Shown here: positions 49,982 through 59,041 of the stretch, piece after piece
How positions within the stretch are numbered: the stretch's first letter is position 1
Layout: the number at the start of each line of letters is the position of its first letter
Source of the DNA: Aedoeadaptatus ivorii
Lineage (GTDB): Bacteria > Bacillota > Clostridia > Tissierellales > Peptoniphilaceae
DNA: 64,000 bases
Assembly (NCBI RefSeq): GCF_900638585.1
Contig: NZ_LR134523.1
Span: 1 to 64,000, forward strand
Direction of reading: 5' to 3'
Made by a program: the position numbers and the translations under genes
The notes under the pieces: model-generated
What the model saw: the letters and a program-made list of their open reading frames with translations, nothing else
Databases searched by the model: none
What the model was told of the DNA's origin: nothing

Positions 49982-50545
49982 TTATGGGACAAAGGACATC
50001 AGCAGTTTCAGCGCAATGCCGATGGCCGCCCCCAGGCCGATCAGCCGGATCAGATCGGCCTTTTTGTAGTAGAGGATGCCGCCGATCACAAAGGTGACGA
50101 GGGCCACCGGCTCCAAGCCGCCGCCTTCGGGGAAAAAGGCGTTTTTCGACATCTGGAGCGCCGCGATAAAGATCAATCCCACAATGCCCGGCTTAATGCC
50201 CCGCAGCAGCATATCCATGAGCTTAAAGTGCCGCTTCTTCGTAAAGAGAAAATAGCCCAGCACCGTCATCAGCAGCGTTTGTGGCGTTACCGCGCCCAGG
50301 GTTGCCACCACCGAACCCGCCGGCCCCGCCACCTGGGCGCCCACAAAGGTGGCGGAGTTGATGGCGATGGGCCCGGGCGTCATTTGGCTGATGGTGATGA
50401 GGTCGGTAAATTGGGTCATGGTGATCCAGCCTTCTTGCTCCACGATATACTGCTGAATCAGCGGGAGGGTGGCGTAACCGCCGCCGAAGGAAAAGGCGCC
50501 GATCTTTAGGAATTGGACATAGAGTTTCAGTAAGAGCACGGGCAC
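49982..50545 (-). CDS. Chromate transporter family protein, half-size, second copy
   Basis: A 187-residue CHR-domain protein with about six membrane segments. The CHR hallmark FLKIGAFSFGGGYATLPLIQQYIV is near the N terminus with GWITMTQFTDLITISQMTPGPIAINSATFVG following. CHR proteins export or import oxyanions. This is one of two half-size copies that would pair to make a full-length ChrA. It is the last gene of a three-gene operon, 3 bp after the PTS_EIIC_2 gene. Confidence 0.9.
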   Translation of the reverse strand: MPVLLLKLYVQFLKIGAFSFGGGYATLPLIQQYIVEQEGWITMTQFTDLITISQMTPGPIAINSATFVGAQVAGPAGSVVATLGAVTPQTLLMTVLGYFLFTKKRHFKLMDMLLRGIKPGIVGLIFIAALQMSKNAFFPEGGGLEPVALVTFVIGGILYYKKADLIRLIGLGAAIGIALKLLMSFVP

Positions 50546-50548
50546 CTC

Positions 50549-51568
50549 CTAGATCTCGAGTTTCATATCCCCGTCTTGGATCCACCCCTTTTTGTAGAGG
50601 AGGCGGTAGAAGAGATAGCTCAGCACGGCGGGCAGAAGAATATGCACCAACACCACCGCCGCCAAAAGAGGCAGGGTTTCCATGCGACCTTCCATCGCCT
50701 GGAATGTGGCGATCTGCCCCACCAGGCCGCTGGTACCCATGCCGCTTCCGAGGGGAGTGTTCTCCAGCCGAAAGACCACCGTGGAAAGGGGAGAGGTCAA
50801 CGCGCCCGCGAGGGTCGGAGGAATCCAAATGCGGGGATTTTTTACGATATTCGGCATCTGCAGCATACTGGTACCCAGGCCCTGGGCGAAGAAGCCGTCA
50901 AAGCCGTTGTCCCGAAACGAGATCACTGCAAAGCCGATCATTTGGGCGGAGCAGCCCACCGTCGCCGCGCCGCCGGCGAGGCCCGCCAACGAGAGCATAA
51001 TGCAGATCGCGGCGCTGGAGATGGGAAGGGTGAGCGCGATGCCGACAATGGTCGAGACCAAAATCCCCATCAAGAGCGGCTGCTGGGCGGTGGCGGCCAT
51101 AATGAGTTCGCCCACCGTCTCCATAAACCATTGAATCGAAGGGCCCACCGCCTTCGCCACCAATAGGCCCGTCAGTACCGTCACCGCCGGGGTGAGCAAG
51201 ATGTCGACCTTGGTCTCTTTGCTGATCAGCTTGCCGCATTCCGCGCAGACGATGGCGGCGAGATAGACCGCCACGGGACCGCCGATCTCATAGCTGCCCG
51301 CGCCCACCACCGCCGATGCGAACAGCACCAAAGGCGGCGCATCCAGCGCGTAGGCGATAGAGATGGCGATGGCGGGGCCGGTGGCCTGCTGCGCCACGGG
51401 CCATAGAAAATCCGTCAAAAAGGGGATGCCGAGGCGCGTGCCGATGGTGTTCAATATGGTGCCGATCAACAGGGTGGCAAACAGCCCGTAGGCCATGGCG
51501 CCCAGGGCGTCGATGCCGTAGGTGCGCAGATTCGGGTGCACCTTTTTTCTCTCTAAAAAGTCATTCAT
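50549..51568 (-). CDS. PTS_EIIC_2 / PfoR-like membrane protein
   Basis: A 339-residue, multi-segment protein of the PTS_EIIC_2 family (PfoR-like), recognised from GIDALGAMAYGLFATLLIGTI, AVVGAGSYEIGGPVAVYLAAI and PLGSGMGTSGLVGQIATF. No EIIA or EIIB partner gene is nearby, so it may not be a phosphotransferase permease. PfoR of Clostridium perfringens was reported as a regulator. It sits between two half-size CHR genes and overlaps the first by 8 bp. Confidence 0.82.
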   Translation of the reverse strand: MNDFLERKKVHPNLRTYGIDALGAMAYGLFATLLIGTILNTIGTRLGIPFLTDFLWPVAQQATGPAIAISIAYALDAPPLVLFASAVVGAGSYEIGGPVAVYLAAIVCAECGKLISKETKVDILLTPAVTVLTGLLVAKAVGPSIQWFMETVGELIMAATAQQPLLMGILVSTIVGIALTLPISSAAICIMLSLAGLAGGAATVGCSAQMIGFAVISFRDNGFDGFFAQGLGTSMLQMPNIVKNPRIWIPPTLAGALTSPLSTVVFRLENTPLGSGMGTSGLVGQIATFQAMEGRMETLPLLAAVVLVHILLPAVLSYLFYRLLYKKGWIQDGDMKLEI

Positions 51569-52133
51569 CGCGATTCCTTTCCCGAGACGATTCGTATTTC
51601 GTCAAGAAAATGCCGGCAAAGCCCATCATCAAAATGACGAGTGCCGTATTTACATCGGTGAAAAGCCCCAACCCCAAGGCCAGGGCGATCATCCCGCAGG
51701 AAAAGAGGCGATCGGTCTCGAGCGCCTTCTTTCCCAAATTCCAGGTGGTCAACAAGAGCACGGCGGAAATTACGCCGCTGATCCCCACCAGGGCGGCGTT
51801 TACATAAAAATTCGAGCGAAAGCGGGCGTAGGCCATATTGATCGTGAGGATAATCACCAGACAGGGCGTTACGCTCGCCAACAGACAGACAAAAGCGCCC
51901 GCCGCGCCGCGCAGCCGATACCCCGTAAGGAGCGAGGTGGAAATCGCCATGGCGCCGGGGCCCGACTGGGCGAGGGCGACCAGATCGAGCATCTCGTCGT
52001 CGGGGATCAGCTTTTGCTTTTCGACGAACTCGTCCCGTATAATGGGGACGATGGTATAGCCGCCGCCGAATGTAAAGGTATTGATCTTCAAAAAAGTGAG
52101 AAATAATTTCACGAGGGAAACTTTTCGTTCCAT
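51561..52133 (-). CDS. Chromate transporter family protein, half-size, first copy
   Basis: A 190-residue CHR-domain protein and first gene of the minus-strand operon. It has the hallmark FLKINTFTFGGGYTIVPIIRDEFV and DLVALAQSGPGAMAISTSLLTGYR, with about six membrane segments. It presumably pairs with the third gene of the operon. Its stop overlaps the PTS_EIIC_2 start by 8 bp. Divergent from proC. Confidence 0.9.
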   Translation of the reverse strand: MERKVSLVKLFLTFLKINTFTFGGGYTIVPIIRDEFVEKQKLIPDDEMLDLVALAQSGPGAMAISTSLLTGYRLRGAAGAFVCLLASVTPCLVIILTINMAYARFRSNFYVNAALVGISGVISAVLLLTTWNLGKKALETDRLFSCGMIALALGLGLFTDVNTALVILMMGFAGIFLTKYESSRERNRDE

Positions 52134-52204
52134 GTTTTTCCTCCCGCTTCATAGTATACTGTAAGGAGAAATCGGCTTCAAGCAGAGGAAAAGAGAGGGA
52201 TGCG

Positions 52205-52963
52205 ATGGATATTTCTATCATCGGGCTCGGCAATATGGGCCGGGCGTTTTACGATCTGTTTCACGGGGCGGGACACAATCTGTATGTGGGTTGTCCCCAC
52301 CAAAAGGACATAGAGAGCTATCAGAGTCGGGACAATGCCGAAGCGGCGGCGCGGGGCGAGATCGTCTTTCTCGGCGTAAAGCCCCCGATGATCCCCGCAG
52401 TGGTGGCGGAGATTCTTCCCGCCACAGAAGATGCCGTCCTCGTCTCGATGGCGGCGGGGGTTTCCCTGGCGCGCCTTTCGGAAATGGCGCCCGGGCGAAA
52501 GATCATCCGCATTCTCCCCAATACGCCCATCGCCGTGGGGGCGGGGGTCGTCGCCTATACGCCGGGCTATGCGATGGACGCAGAAGAAGCGGCGGAATTT
52601 GAAGCGCTCCTCGCACCGGCGGGGAAGGTGATTCATACCACCGAAGACGATCTGGACATCGTATCGGCCCTCGCGGGTTCCATGCCCGCCTTTGTCGCCG
52701 CCATGATTGAGGCCTTTTCCGACGGCGCGGTGGCCTGCGGCATGAAGCGGAACGCCGCCTACGAGATCGCCCGCACCGCCGTGGCCGGCAGCTGTACCCT
52801 GATGGACAAAAGCGGCCTGCACCCCGGCGCCATCAAAGACGCGGTCACTTCGCCCGGCGGCACCACCCTCGAGGGGCTTTTGTTTTTGGAGTCCCGGGGG
52901 ATGCGCTATACCCTGGCCGAGGCAATCCGAAAAACCGTCGATAAAAATAAAAATTTGGGGTAA
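52205..52963 (+). CDS. proC: Pyrroline-5-carboxylate reductase
   Basis: ProC reduces pyrroline-5-carboxylate to proline with NAD(P)H. The 252 residues start with the Rossmann motif IIGLGNMGRAF (GxGxMG) and include KIIRILPNTPIAVGAG; the C-terminal dimer helices with GSCTLMDKSGLHPGAIKDAVTSPGGTT are the family signature. Slightly shorter than E. coli ProC. Preceded by GGGAUG only. Confidence 0.95.
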   Translation: MDISIIGLGNMGRAFYDLFHGAGHNLYVGCPHQKDIESYQSRDNAEAAARGEIVFLGVKPPMIPAVVAEILPATEDAVLVSMAAGVSLARLSEMAPGRKIIRILPNTPIAVGAGVVAYTPGYAMDAEEAAEFEALLAPAGKVIHTTEDDLDIVSALAGSMPAFVAAMIEAFSDGAVACGMKRNAAYEIARTAVAGSCTLMDKSGLHPGAIKDAVTSPGGTTLEGLLFLESRGMRYTLAEAIRKTVDKNKNLG

Positions 52964-53038
52964 ATACCGACTAATGTCCCGTGGAGGACTTCGAATGTTT
53001 CTGCATAGTTTCTGAATAGAAAGGCATAGGAGGATAGT

Positions 53039-53611
53039 ATGTCGAAAGTAGCGGTTATCGTCGGAGAAGAATTCGAAGAAGCGGAAGTCGTCGTCGTATC
53101 GGACTATTTGGTCCGCGCCGGCATCGAGGTGCAACTGCTCGCGGTAGGCGAGTCCATGAAGATCGAAGGGGCCCACGGCCTGCGCATCCAATGCGATAAG
53201 CTGTTGTGGGAGGCGAAGCCGAAGAAATTCGACGCCGTCTATCTGCCCGGCGGCCCGGGGGTCGAGGCCCTTAAAGAAGACGAGGACGTCGAAAAGTTCG
53301 TTAAAAAAGCCAAGGACCACGACGCGCTAATCGCCGCGCTCTGTGCGGCACCGGCGCTTTTGGATCGCTACGGTATGGTCGAAGACGAGGGCTTTGTCAT
53401 CTACCCCGGCATGGAAAAAGACCTCTCGAAAAAGCCGAAAGCGGCCGCGGAAATCGTCGTAGAAGGCGACATCATCACCGGGCCCGGGCCGGCCTTTGCC
53501 CAGGAGATGGCCTTTGCCATTATTCGGGCATTGGACGAGAAAAAAGTGGAAGACGTAAAAAAGGATACACTCTACGACAAGGTCGTGGCGTACAGAAAAG
53601 AAGCGGAGTAA
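53039..53611 (+). CDS. DJ-1/PfpI/ThiJ family protein
   Basis: A 190-residue protein with the DJ-1 fold: Glu near residue 10-17 (VGEEFEEAEV), the GGPGVEAL strand and the nucleophile elbow IAALCAAPALLDRYG. It is most like the YajL/DJ-1 group, proposed chaperones, deglycases or redox sensors. The start at 53039 has AGGAGG. MATE follows 22 bp later. Confidence 0.93.
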   Translation: MSKVAVIVGEEFEEAEVVVVSDYLVRAGIEVQLLAVGESMKIEGAHGLRIQCDKLLWEAKPKKFDAVYLPGGPGVEALKEDEDVEKFVKKAKDHDALIAALCAAPALLDRYGMVEDEGFVIYPGMEKDLSKKPKAAAEIVVEGDIITGPGPAFAQEMAFAIIRALDEKKVEDVKKDTLYDKVVAYRKEAE

Positions 53612-53633
53612 ACCGCGGGGAAAGTGAGGGCGC

Positions 53634-54998
53634 ATGAATCGGGAAAATGTAGATCTGACAAAAGGTATAATTTGGAAGAGACTGTTATCCTTTACAATGC
53701 CGCTCTTGCTGTCCGCACTGCTGCAGCAGCTGTATAACACGGTGGACCTGTTGATCGTCGGCCGATTTGCCGGCGAGATCGACATGGCGGCCATCGGGGC
53801 GGCGGGGCCCATCGCGGTCCTCGTCATCGCGCTGTTTATCGGGCTTTCCACCGGGGCGTCGGTGCTGGTCGCCCAGTACTACGGCGCCAAAGACCGCCAC
53901 GCCCTTTCCCGCATCGTCGAGACCAACTACGCCATCGCCGTATTCGGCGGCCTGGTGCTGACGGTGCTTACGGTGTGGCTGACGCCGCAGTTTTTGCGGT
54001 GGATCTCCACCCCCCAAAACATTATGGCCCCGGCCGTAGCCTATATGCGGATCCTATTTATGGGGCTCATGCCCGTCATGGTCTACAATATGGGTTCGGC
54101 GATCTTAAGGAGCGTCGGCGACAGCGTGCGCCCCTTTAACTTCCTCGCCGTATCGGCGGGGGCGAACATCGCCTTGGACCTCCTCTTCGTCGGCGTATTT
54201 CACATGGGCGCCGTGGGGGCGGGGATCGCGACGGCACTCGCCCAGTCGATCTCGGGGGTGTTGGTTACCATCAGTCTCTTGGAAACCACCGACATCTACC
54301 GTTTGCGCATCAAGCGCATCCGCTTTCACAAAGACGCACTGATGCGCACCTTTTCCATAGGGCTGCCGGCGAGCATATCGGCGGGGCTGATCTCCCTTTC
54401 CAATGTCATCATCCAATCGGAAATCAACGTCTTCGGCGCCGATGCCATCGCCGGCGTCGCCGCCAGCGGACGGATCGACGGGTTTTTGTTTACCTCGCTC
54501 GAAGCCTTTGCCCTGGCGATGACGACCTTTGTGGGGCAAAACATCGGCGCGCGCAAATTCGAGCGGTTGAAGCGCGGCATACAGACCGCCATGGCGCTCT
54601 GCCTCGCCTTTGTGGCGGGGATCTCGATCCTCTTGTTCCTGTTCCGCGAGCCCTTGATGGCGATCTTTAACGGCGATCCCAAGGTCATCGACTACGGGGC
54701 CGAGATGATCCGCATCCTCGCCCCCGCCTATATCCTCTTCGGCGCCACCGAAGTCTTTTCGGGCGCCGTGCGGGGAAGCGGCGCGGCGATTCCCATTATG
54801 ATCATCACCCTGATCGGCATGTTTATCGTGCGGATCGGCTGGATCCTACTCGCCATGCCGATCTTTCAAAATATCGAGGTCATCTATTACAGCTATCCCA
54901 TCAGCTGGATCTTTACCTTTCTCCTCACCCTTTGGTACTACTATCGGGGCGCCTGGCGAAAGGATTTGCCCTCGGATTTGCAGCAAGAATCGCAATAA
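53634..54998 (+). CDS. MATE-family multidrug efflux transporter
   Basis: A 454-residue, 12-segment antiporter that exports cationic drugs or metabolites in exchange for Na+ or H+. The repeat hallmark LLSALLQQLYNTVDLLIVGRF is present in the first half and its counterpart ISAGLISLSNVIIQSEINVFG in the second. The ATG follows GTGAGGG. Substrate unknown. Confidence 0.93.
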   Translation: MNRENVDLTKGIIWKRLLSFTMPLLLSALLQQLYNTVDLLIVGRFAGEIDMAAIGAAGPIAVLVIALFIGLSTGASVLVAQYYGAKDRHALSRIVETNYAIAVFGGLVLTVLTVWLTPQFLRWISTPQNIMAPAVAYMRILFMGLMPVMVYNMGSAILRSVGDSVRPFNFLAVSAGANIALDLLFVGVFHMGAVGAGIATALAQSISGVLVTISLLETTDIYRLRIKRIRFHKDALMRTFSIGLPASISAGLISLSNVIIQSEINVFGADAIAGVAASGRIDGFLFTSLEAFALAMTTFVGQNIGARKFERLKRGIQTAMALCLAFVAGISILLFLFREPLMAIFNGDPKVIDYGAEMIRILAPAYILFGATEVFSGAVRGSGAAIPIMIITLIGMFIVRIGWILLAMPIFQNIEVIYYSYPISWIFTFLLTLWYYYRGAWRKDLPSDLQQESQ

Positions 54999-55026
54999 AA
55001 AAAGCCTCCCGCGGGAGGCTTTTTTG
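54997..55026 (+). terminator. Terminator after MATE gene
   Basis: AAGCCTCCC-GC-GGGAGGCTT with T-tract, strong. Confidence 0.92.
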
Positions 55027-55133
55027 TCGCACCAATGGATATTTCGACCATAACCAGAATTTTACACCGTTTCTACGGCCATTTGAAATGCGGCTGTTAG
55101 GATAAGAATATACCACAGGAGGTGTTGTATAGA

Positions 55134-55886
55134 ATGGTAAAATTCGGGGAATACGTTCCGCTTTTGGGGGCGGATCATATGCTCTATTTGGGCGGCTTCT
55201 TTCTCGTGTTGTTTTTGATGGTCTATTATCGCGACGCGATTCGCCAAAACCGGCGCCGGGCGGATTTGGTGCTCGCTGCGGTGATCGTGTTTCAGCAGAC
55301 GGTGCTCTATACGTCCTATGCGGTCTTTTTCGACTTCACCCTGGGCGAGGCGCTGCCGCTGCATATCTGCCGCTTGGCGAGCCTGATGATCCTCGCATGG
55401 ATCGCCACCGAAAACCGCACCTGTTATGTGCTCGCGGCGGTCTACGGGCTCTTCGCCTTTTTGAGTTTCGTCTACCCGTCTCGGGTCTACGGCGTGGTGC
55501 ACCCCATCGGCTGGAGCTTTTTCTTGAGCCACGCGGTGAATCTCCTCTTTCCGCTCTATGCCTATATCGCAGGCGGCGAGACGCTGAAAAAGGAGGACAT
55601 CGCCTTTGCCTATAAAGTCTTTTTGGGCTATTTTGTCTTCGTGTACTTCTTAAATCCGCTGATCGACGGCAACTACTTCTATCTGCGCTACAAGCCGGTG
55701 GTGGGCGATATGAGCGATCTGATCTACGTGCCGGCGGTGCTCATTTTGTGCCGCCTGCTGTTCGAATTCGGCAGCCGCTTGTATATGCACCTCTTAGAGC
55801 GCCTTACAGAACTTCCCCGAGCCTCCGGGCGATTCGGCGATAGGACGGCGCGTCTATTTGAATCCGTCCTCCGCTTCGGGAAATAA
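55134..55886 (+). CDS. YwaF-family (TIGR02206) membrane protein
   Basis: A 250-residue integral membrane protein with about six to seven segments. The family hallmark is GEALPLHICRLASL (PLHxCR). Members are uncharacterised Gram-positive membrane proteins. The ATG at 55134 has AGGAGGT 10 bp upstream; a TTG at 55122 falls inside that site and is unlikely. Its last 83 bp overlap the minus-strand Crp gene 3' end. Confidence 0.85.
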   Translation: MVKFGEYVPLLGADHMLYLGGFFLVLFLMVYYRDAIRQNRRRADLVLAAVIVFQQTVLYTSYAVFFDFTLGEALPLHICRLASLMILAWIATENRTCYVLAAVYGLFAFLSFVYPSRVYGVVHPIGWSFFLSHAVNLLFPLYAYIAGGETLKKEDIAFAYKVFLGYFVFVYFLNPLIDGNYFYLRYKPVVGDMSDLIYVPAVLILCRLLFEFGSRLYMHLLERLTELPRASGRFGDRTARLFESVLRFGK

Positions 55887-56424
55887 AGCCCTCCCGTTCC
55901 AGCGCGCCGAGGTGGCGGTACAGGCTCCTAAGCGAAAGGCCCGTCAGATCCGCGAGATCCGCGCGGGTAAAGGGAAAGGTGAAGGGAAAGGGCGGCTCGG
56001 CGGCGCGGTAAAAGGTGTATAGGAGGAGATCCTCCGGCGAAAGGTTCTTCTCCGACGCCCGCCGCTCCATCTCCTGCACGTGGAGCGCGGCGAGGTAGCG
56101 CAGCAAGAGCGCGAGCACCGCCGGGTCCCGAAACACGGCATCGCGCGCGTCGACGGCGTAGTATCGCCCGGCGGTAAGCGCCCGCACGCCCGATAGGATC
56201 TCGGTCTTTGCCAGGCTTTCGATCAGCCCCAGGCATTGGGGCGCGGCGAGAATGCTCTGTAACAGGCGCCTTCCGTCGCGGTCGTAGCGCGAGATTTCTA
56301 CCGTGCCCTCTGCCACAACTAAAATCGAGGACGCGCGGCTTTCGGGAAAGAGCAAAATCTCTCCCTCTTCGAATACCGTGGCGGCGCGATCGCTGAGCGC
56401 GTCAAATAATGCAGAAAAATCCAT
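55804..56424 (-). CDS. Crp/Fnr-family transcriptional regulator
   Basis: A 206-residue regulator with an N-terminal cyclic-nucleotide-binding-like beta-roll (about 5-110) and a C-terminal Crp-type helix-turn-helix (FTRADLADLTGLSLRSLYRHLGALEREGFI). It has one cysteine only, so it does not bind an Fnr-type iron-sulfur cluster. The ATG at 56424 follows AGGGAGGAG; upstream in-frame starts lack a site. It is divergent from yjjI, which it most likely controls. Confidence 0.9.
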   Translation of the reverse strand: MDFSALFDALSDRAATVFEEGEILLFPESRASSILVVAEGTVEISRYDRDGRRLLQSILAAPQCLGLIESLAKTEILSGVRALTAGRYYAVDARDAVFRDPAVLALLLRYLAALHVQEMERRASEKNLSPEDLLLYTFYRAAEPPFPFTFPFTRADLADLTGLSLRSLYRHLGALEREGFISRSGGRIQIDAPSYRRIARRLGEVL

Positions 56425-56438
56425 ATTCTCCTCCCTAA

Positions 56439-56480
56439 AGGTGCCAAATGGCATCTTTTTTTCTTCGAGAAGAGTATACA
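56439..56480 (+). promoter_or_regulatory. yjjI promoter with Crp/Fnr-type palindrome
   Basis: The palindrome AGGTGCC-AAAT-GGCATCT (56439-56456, one mismatch) is centred at 56447.5. A -10 TATACA (56475-56480) puts the start near 56487, so the palindrome lies at about -40, the class II activator position of Crp/Fnr proteins. Confidence 0.55.
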
Positions 56481-56524
56481 CTGAAGTTAATAGGAAGTCT
56501 ATGAGAATACAGGAGGGACGACAT

Positions 56525-58060
56525 ATGGAACGATTCAAGACCGTAGATAGCATCGTCGAGGCGGTGCGTAACGTACAACAAGACGACGCCCAAACCTACG
56601 AACAACAGACCTACCGATTGGCGAAGATCGCCGAAAACGTCGTGGATTACCCCGTGGCGGAAGACGACGCCTTCTACGCCCTGTACGAGAGCGGCCAGAT
56701 CTGCGATCTCGACGAGGGCCATGCCCCCTATGCGCCCCGCTATATCTTGCCCGACTATGAAAAATACTTACGGGAGGGGAGCGCCTTTTTGCGCATCGAT
56801 CCGCCCGAAACGCTCTTGGATGCCACCACCGCGCTATTGGTGCTCTACCACCACGTGCCGAGCATCACTCGATTCCCGGTCTATATCGGCGCATTGGATG
56901 CGCTCCTCGAGCCCTTTGTCAAAGATACGGATCCCGACACGGCGCGTTCGATCCTCAAAAACTTTTTGCTCCAGATCGACCGCACCGTCACCGACTCCTT
57001 TTGCCACGCCAATATCGGCCCCGAGGAGACCGAGACCGGCCGCATGATTATCGACTTGGTGGGCGAACTGCAAAACCCCACCCCGAACCTCACCTTCCTC
57101 TATGACGAGGCGGTGACCCCCGATGCCTTTGCCGAACGCGCCGTGGCGGCGAGCTTGGTCTGCGCCAACCCGGCCTTCGCCAACGACGCCTACTATAAGA
57201 AGGACTTCGGCGATGTGGACTACGGCATCGCGTCCTGCTACAACGCGCTTCCCAAACACGGCGGCGCCTTTACCCTAAGCCGTCTGCGGCTCAACAAGAT
57301 CGCCGAAGCGGCGGGTTCCACCGAAACATTTTTCGAAAAGACCCTGCCCTTCGCCATCGATACCATGCTCCGCTTTATGGAGGCGAAGATCACCTATTTG
57401 GTGGAGGAAACGGCCTTTTTCCGCGCCAACTTTATGGTCAAAGAAGACCTGATCGACGTCGACAACTTCGTCGGCCTCTTCGGCATTGTGGGCTTGCACG
57501 AATGCGTGCAGACTCTCTTGGGCTATGACGAGATTCCGGGCACCTTCGGCACCGACGAGGCGGCCGATGCCATGGGAATTCGCGTTATGGACTATGTAGA
57601 GGAACGGGTCGGCGCCTTTACCTCCCGCTACTCGCCGGTGTGGAACCACAAGTTTATGCTCCACGCCCAAGTAGGCGCCGCGGGGGACCTGGGCACCACC
57701 GCCGCCCACCGCATTCAGATCGGCAAAGAACCCGATCTCTATACCCACCTGCGCCAGGCCGCCAAGTTCCAGAAATACTTCCCCTCCGGCGTGGGCGATC
57801 ACTACCCCTTCGATTCCACCGCCAAGAAAAATCCCGGCGCGGTGCTCGACATCTTTAAGGGCGCCTTCCGCTTAGGGAATCGCTATGTAAGCGCCTACAA
57901 CGAGGACGGGGATTTGATCCGCGTCACCGGCTACCTCGTCAAAAAGAGCGACGTCGAGGCCTTCCGCCGGGGCGATGCGGTGCATTACGACACCGTACAG
58001 TTTGCGTTGGATCCCCTGACCGAATACGGCGTGAACAAGCGGCAGGTCGAGGGCGTATAA
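56525..58060 (+). CDS. yjjI: Glycyl radical enzyme of the YjjI family
   Basis: An oxygen-sensitive glycyl radical enzyme of the YjjI group, whose reaction is not established. The 511 residues hold the radical site Gly469 in RVTGYLVKK near the C terminus and the active-site cysteine Cys238 in IASCYNALPKHGGAFTLSRL. It is shorter than pyruvate formate-lyase (about 750 residues), as YjjI proteins are. The ATG at 56525 follows AGGAGGG. The activase YjjW follows with a 1-bp overlap, and a Crp/Fnr regulator is divergent. Confidence 0.92.
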   Translation: MERFKTVDSIVEAVRNVQQDDAQTYEQQTYRLAKIAENVVDYPVAEDDAFYALYESGQICDLDEGHAPYAPRYILPDYEKYLREGSAFLRIDPPETLLDATTALLVLYHHVPSITRFPVYIGALDALLEPFVKDTDPDTARSILKNFLLQIDRTVTDSFCHANIGPEETETGRMIIDLVGELQNPTPNLTFLYDEAVTPDAFAERAVAASLVCANPAFANDAYYKKDFGDVDYGIASCYNALPKHGGAFTLSRLRLNKIAEAAGSTETFFEKTLPFAIDTMLRFMEAKITYLVEETAFFRANFMVKEDLIDVDNFVGLFGIVGLHECVQTLLGYDEIPGTFGTDEAADAMGIRVMDYVEERVGAFTSRYSPVWNHKFMLHAQVGAAGDLGTTAAHRIQIGKEPDLYTHLRQAAKFQKYFPSGVGDHYPFDSTAKKNPGAVLDIFKGAFRLGNRYVSAYNEDGDLIRVTGYLVKKSDVEAFRRGDAVHYDTVQFALDPLTEYGVNKRQVEGV

Positions 58061-58899
58061 TGCTCGTCGTCAATCGCCTCATTCCCATGAGCGTCGTCGA
58101 CGGCCCCGGCAACCGCTTTGCGATCTTCCTCCAGGGCTGTAATTTCAACTGCCTCTACTGCCACAATCCCGAGACCATCGGCCGCTGCGTGCAATGCGGC
58201 CACTGCGTGGACCTCTGCCCCGCCGGCGCCCTTTCCCGCACCGAGGCGGGGCGCGTGGCTTGGGACGAGAGCCTGTGCATCGACTGCGACCGCTGCGTCG
58301 CCGCCTGCCCCCACGGCGCATCGCCCAAGCTGAAGTATATGGAGACCGAGGCGCTACTGAAAGAAATCGACGACGCCCGCCCCTTTATACAGGGCATCAC
58401 CGTAAGCGGCGGGGAATGTACCCTACAGGCCGAGGCCCTGATTCCCCTCTTCGAAGGGGTGCACGCGCGGGGCCTGACGGCGCTGTTGGACTCCAACGGC
58501 GGCATCGACTTTTCCCGCGGGACGATACAAAAATTGATCGAGATCTCCGACGGCGTTATGCTCGACATCAAGGCATGGGATGCGGCGGAACATGTGGCCC
58601 TTACCGGCCGGGACAACGCCGTGGTGAAGGCGAACCTCGCCTATCTCGCATCCATCGACAAACTCCTCGAAGTGCGGCTCGTGCTCTTAGAGGGGCGCGA
58701 CCACGAAAAGACCATTCGCGGCATCGCCGACATCCTGGGCGAAAAAATCCAAAACGTCGCCATCAAACTCATCGACTACCGGCCCTTCGGCGTGCGGGCA
58801 AACAATGCCGCGCATCTCGCCGGCGTAGGGCGCAAAGAAAAAGAGCAACTGATCCACTGCGCCGAGGACTTGGGTTTTCGCGCGGTCATCGATATATAA
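58060..58899 (+). CDS. yjjW: YjjW-type glycyl radical enzyme activase
   Basis: A 279-residue radical SAM activase that abstracts hydrogen from the glycine of YjjI. The radical SAM motif CNFNCLYCHNPET is near 27-39. A two-cluster ferredoxin insert follows (CVQCGHCVDLCPAGAL, CIDCDRCVAACPHGAS), then GITVSGGECTLQ. The ATG overlaps the yjjI stop (TAATG), so the pair is coupled. A terminator follows directly. Confidence 0.94.
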   Translation: MLVVNRLIPMSVVDGPGNRFAIFLQGCNFNCLYCHNPETIGRCVQCGHCVDLCPAGALSRTEAGRVAWDESLCIDCDRCVAACPHGASPKLKYMETEALLKEIDDARPFIQGITVSGGECTLQAEALIPLFEGVHARGLTALLDSNGGIDFSRGTIQKLIEISDGVMLDIKAWDAAEHVALTGRDNAVVKANLAYLASIDKLLEVRLVLLEGRDHEKTIRGIADILGEKIQNVAIKLIDYRPFGVRANNAAHLAGVGRKEKEQLIHCAEDLGFRAVIDI

Positions 58900-58900
58900 C

Positions 58901-58929
58901 AAAGGTGGATTTTCGGATCCGCCTTTTTG
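58901..58929 (+). terminator. Terminator after yjjW
   Basis: AAAGGTGGAT/ATCCGCCTTT stem (one G-U pair) with T5 tract. Confidence 0.88.
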
Positions 58930-59041
58930 TGTGCTGTTTTTAGGAAAGTAGACTTCCGCTTTCAAAATGTTCACCGACTCCGTTATTTTCGCGTTGTACT
59001 CGATTTGTAACCGAAAAAATAAAAGTATGAACCTATTGTCA

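Noticed and set aside
52991-53015. Six-codon frame (MFLHSF) with a GGAGG site before the DJ-1 gene
   Set aside because: Too short to support; no coupling to the next gene's ribosome site.
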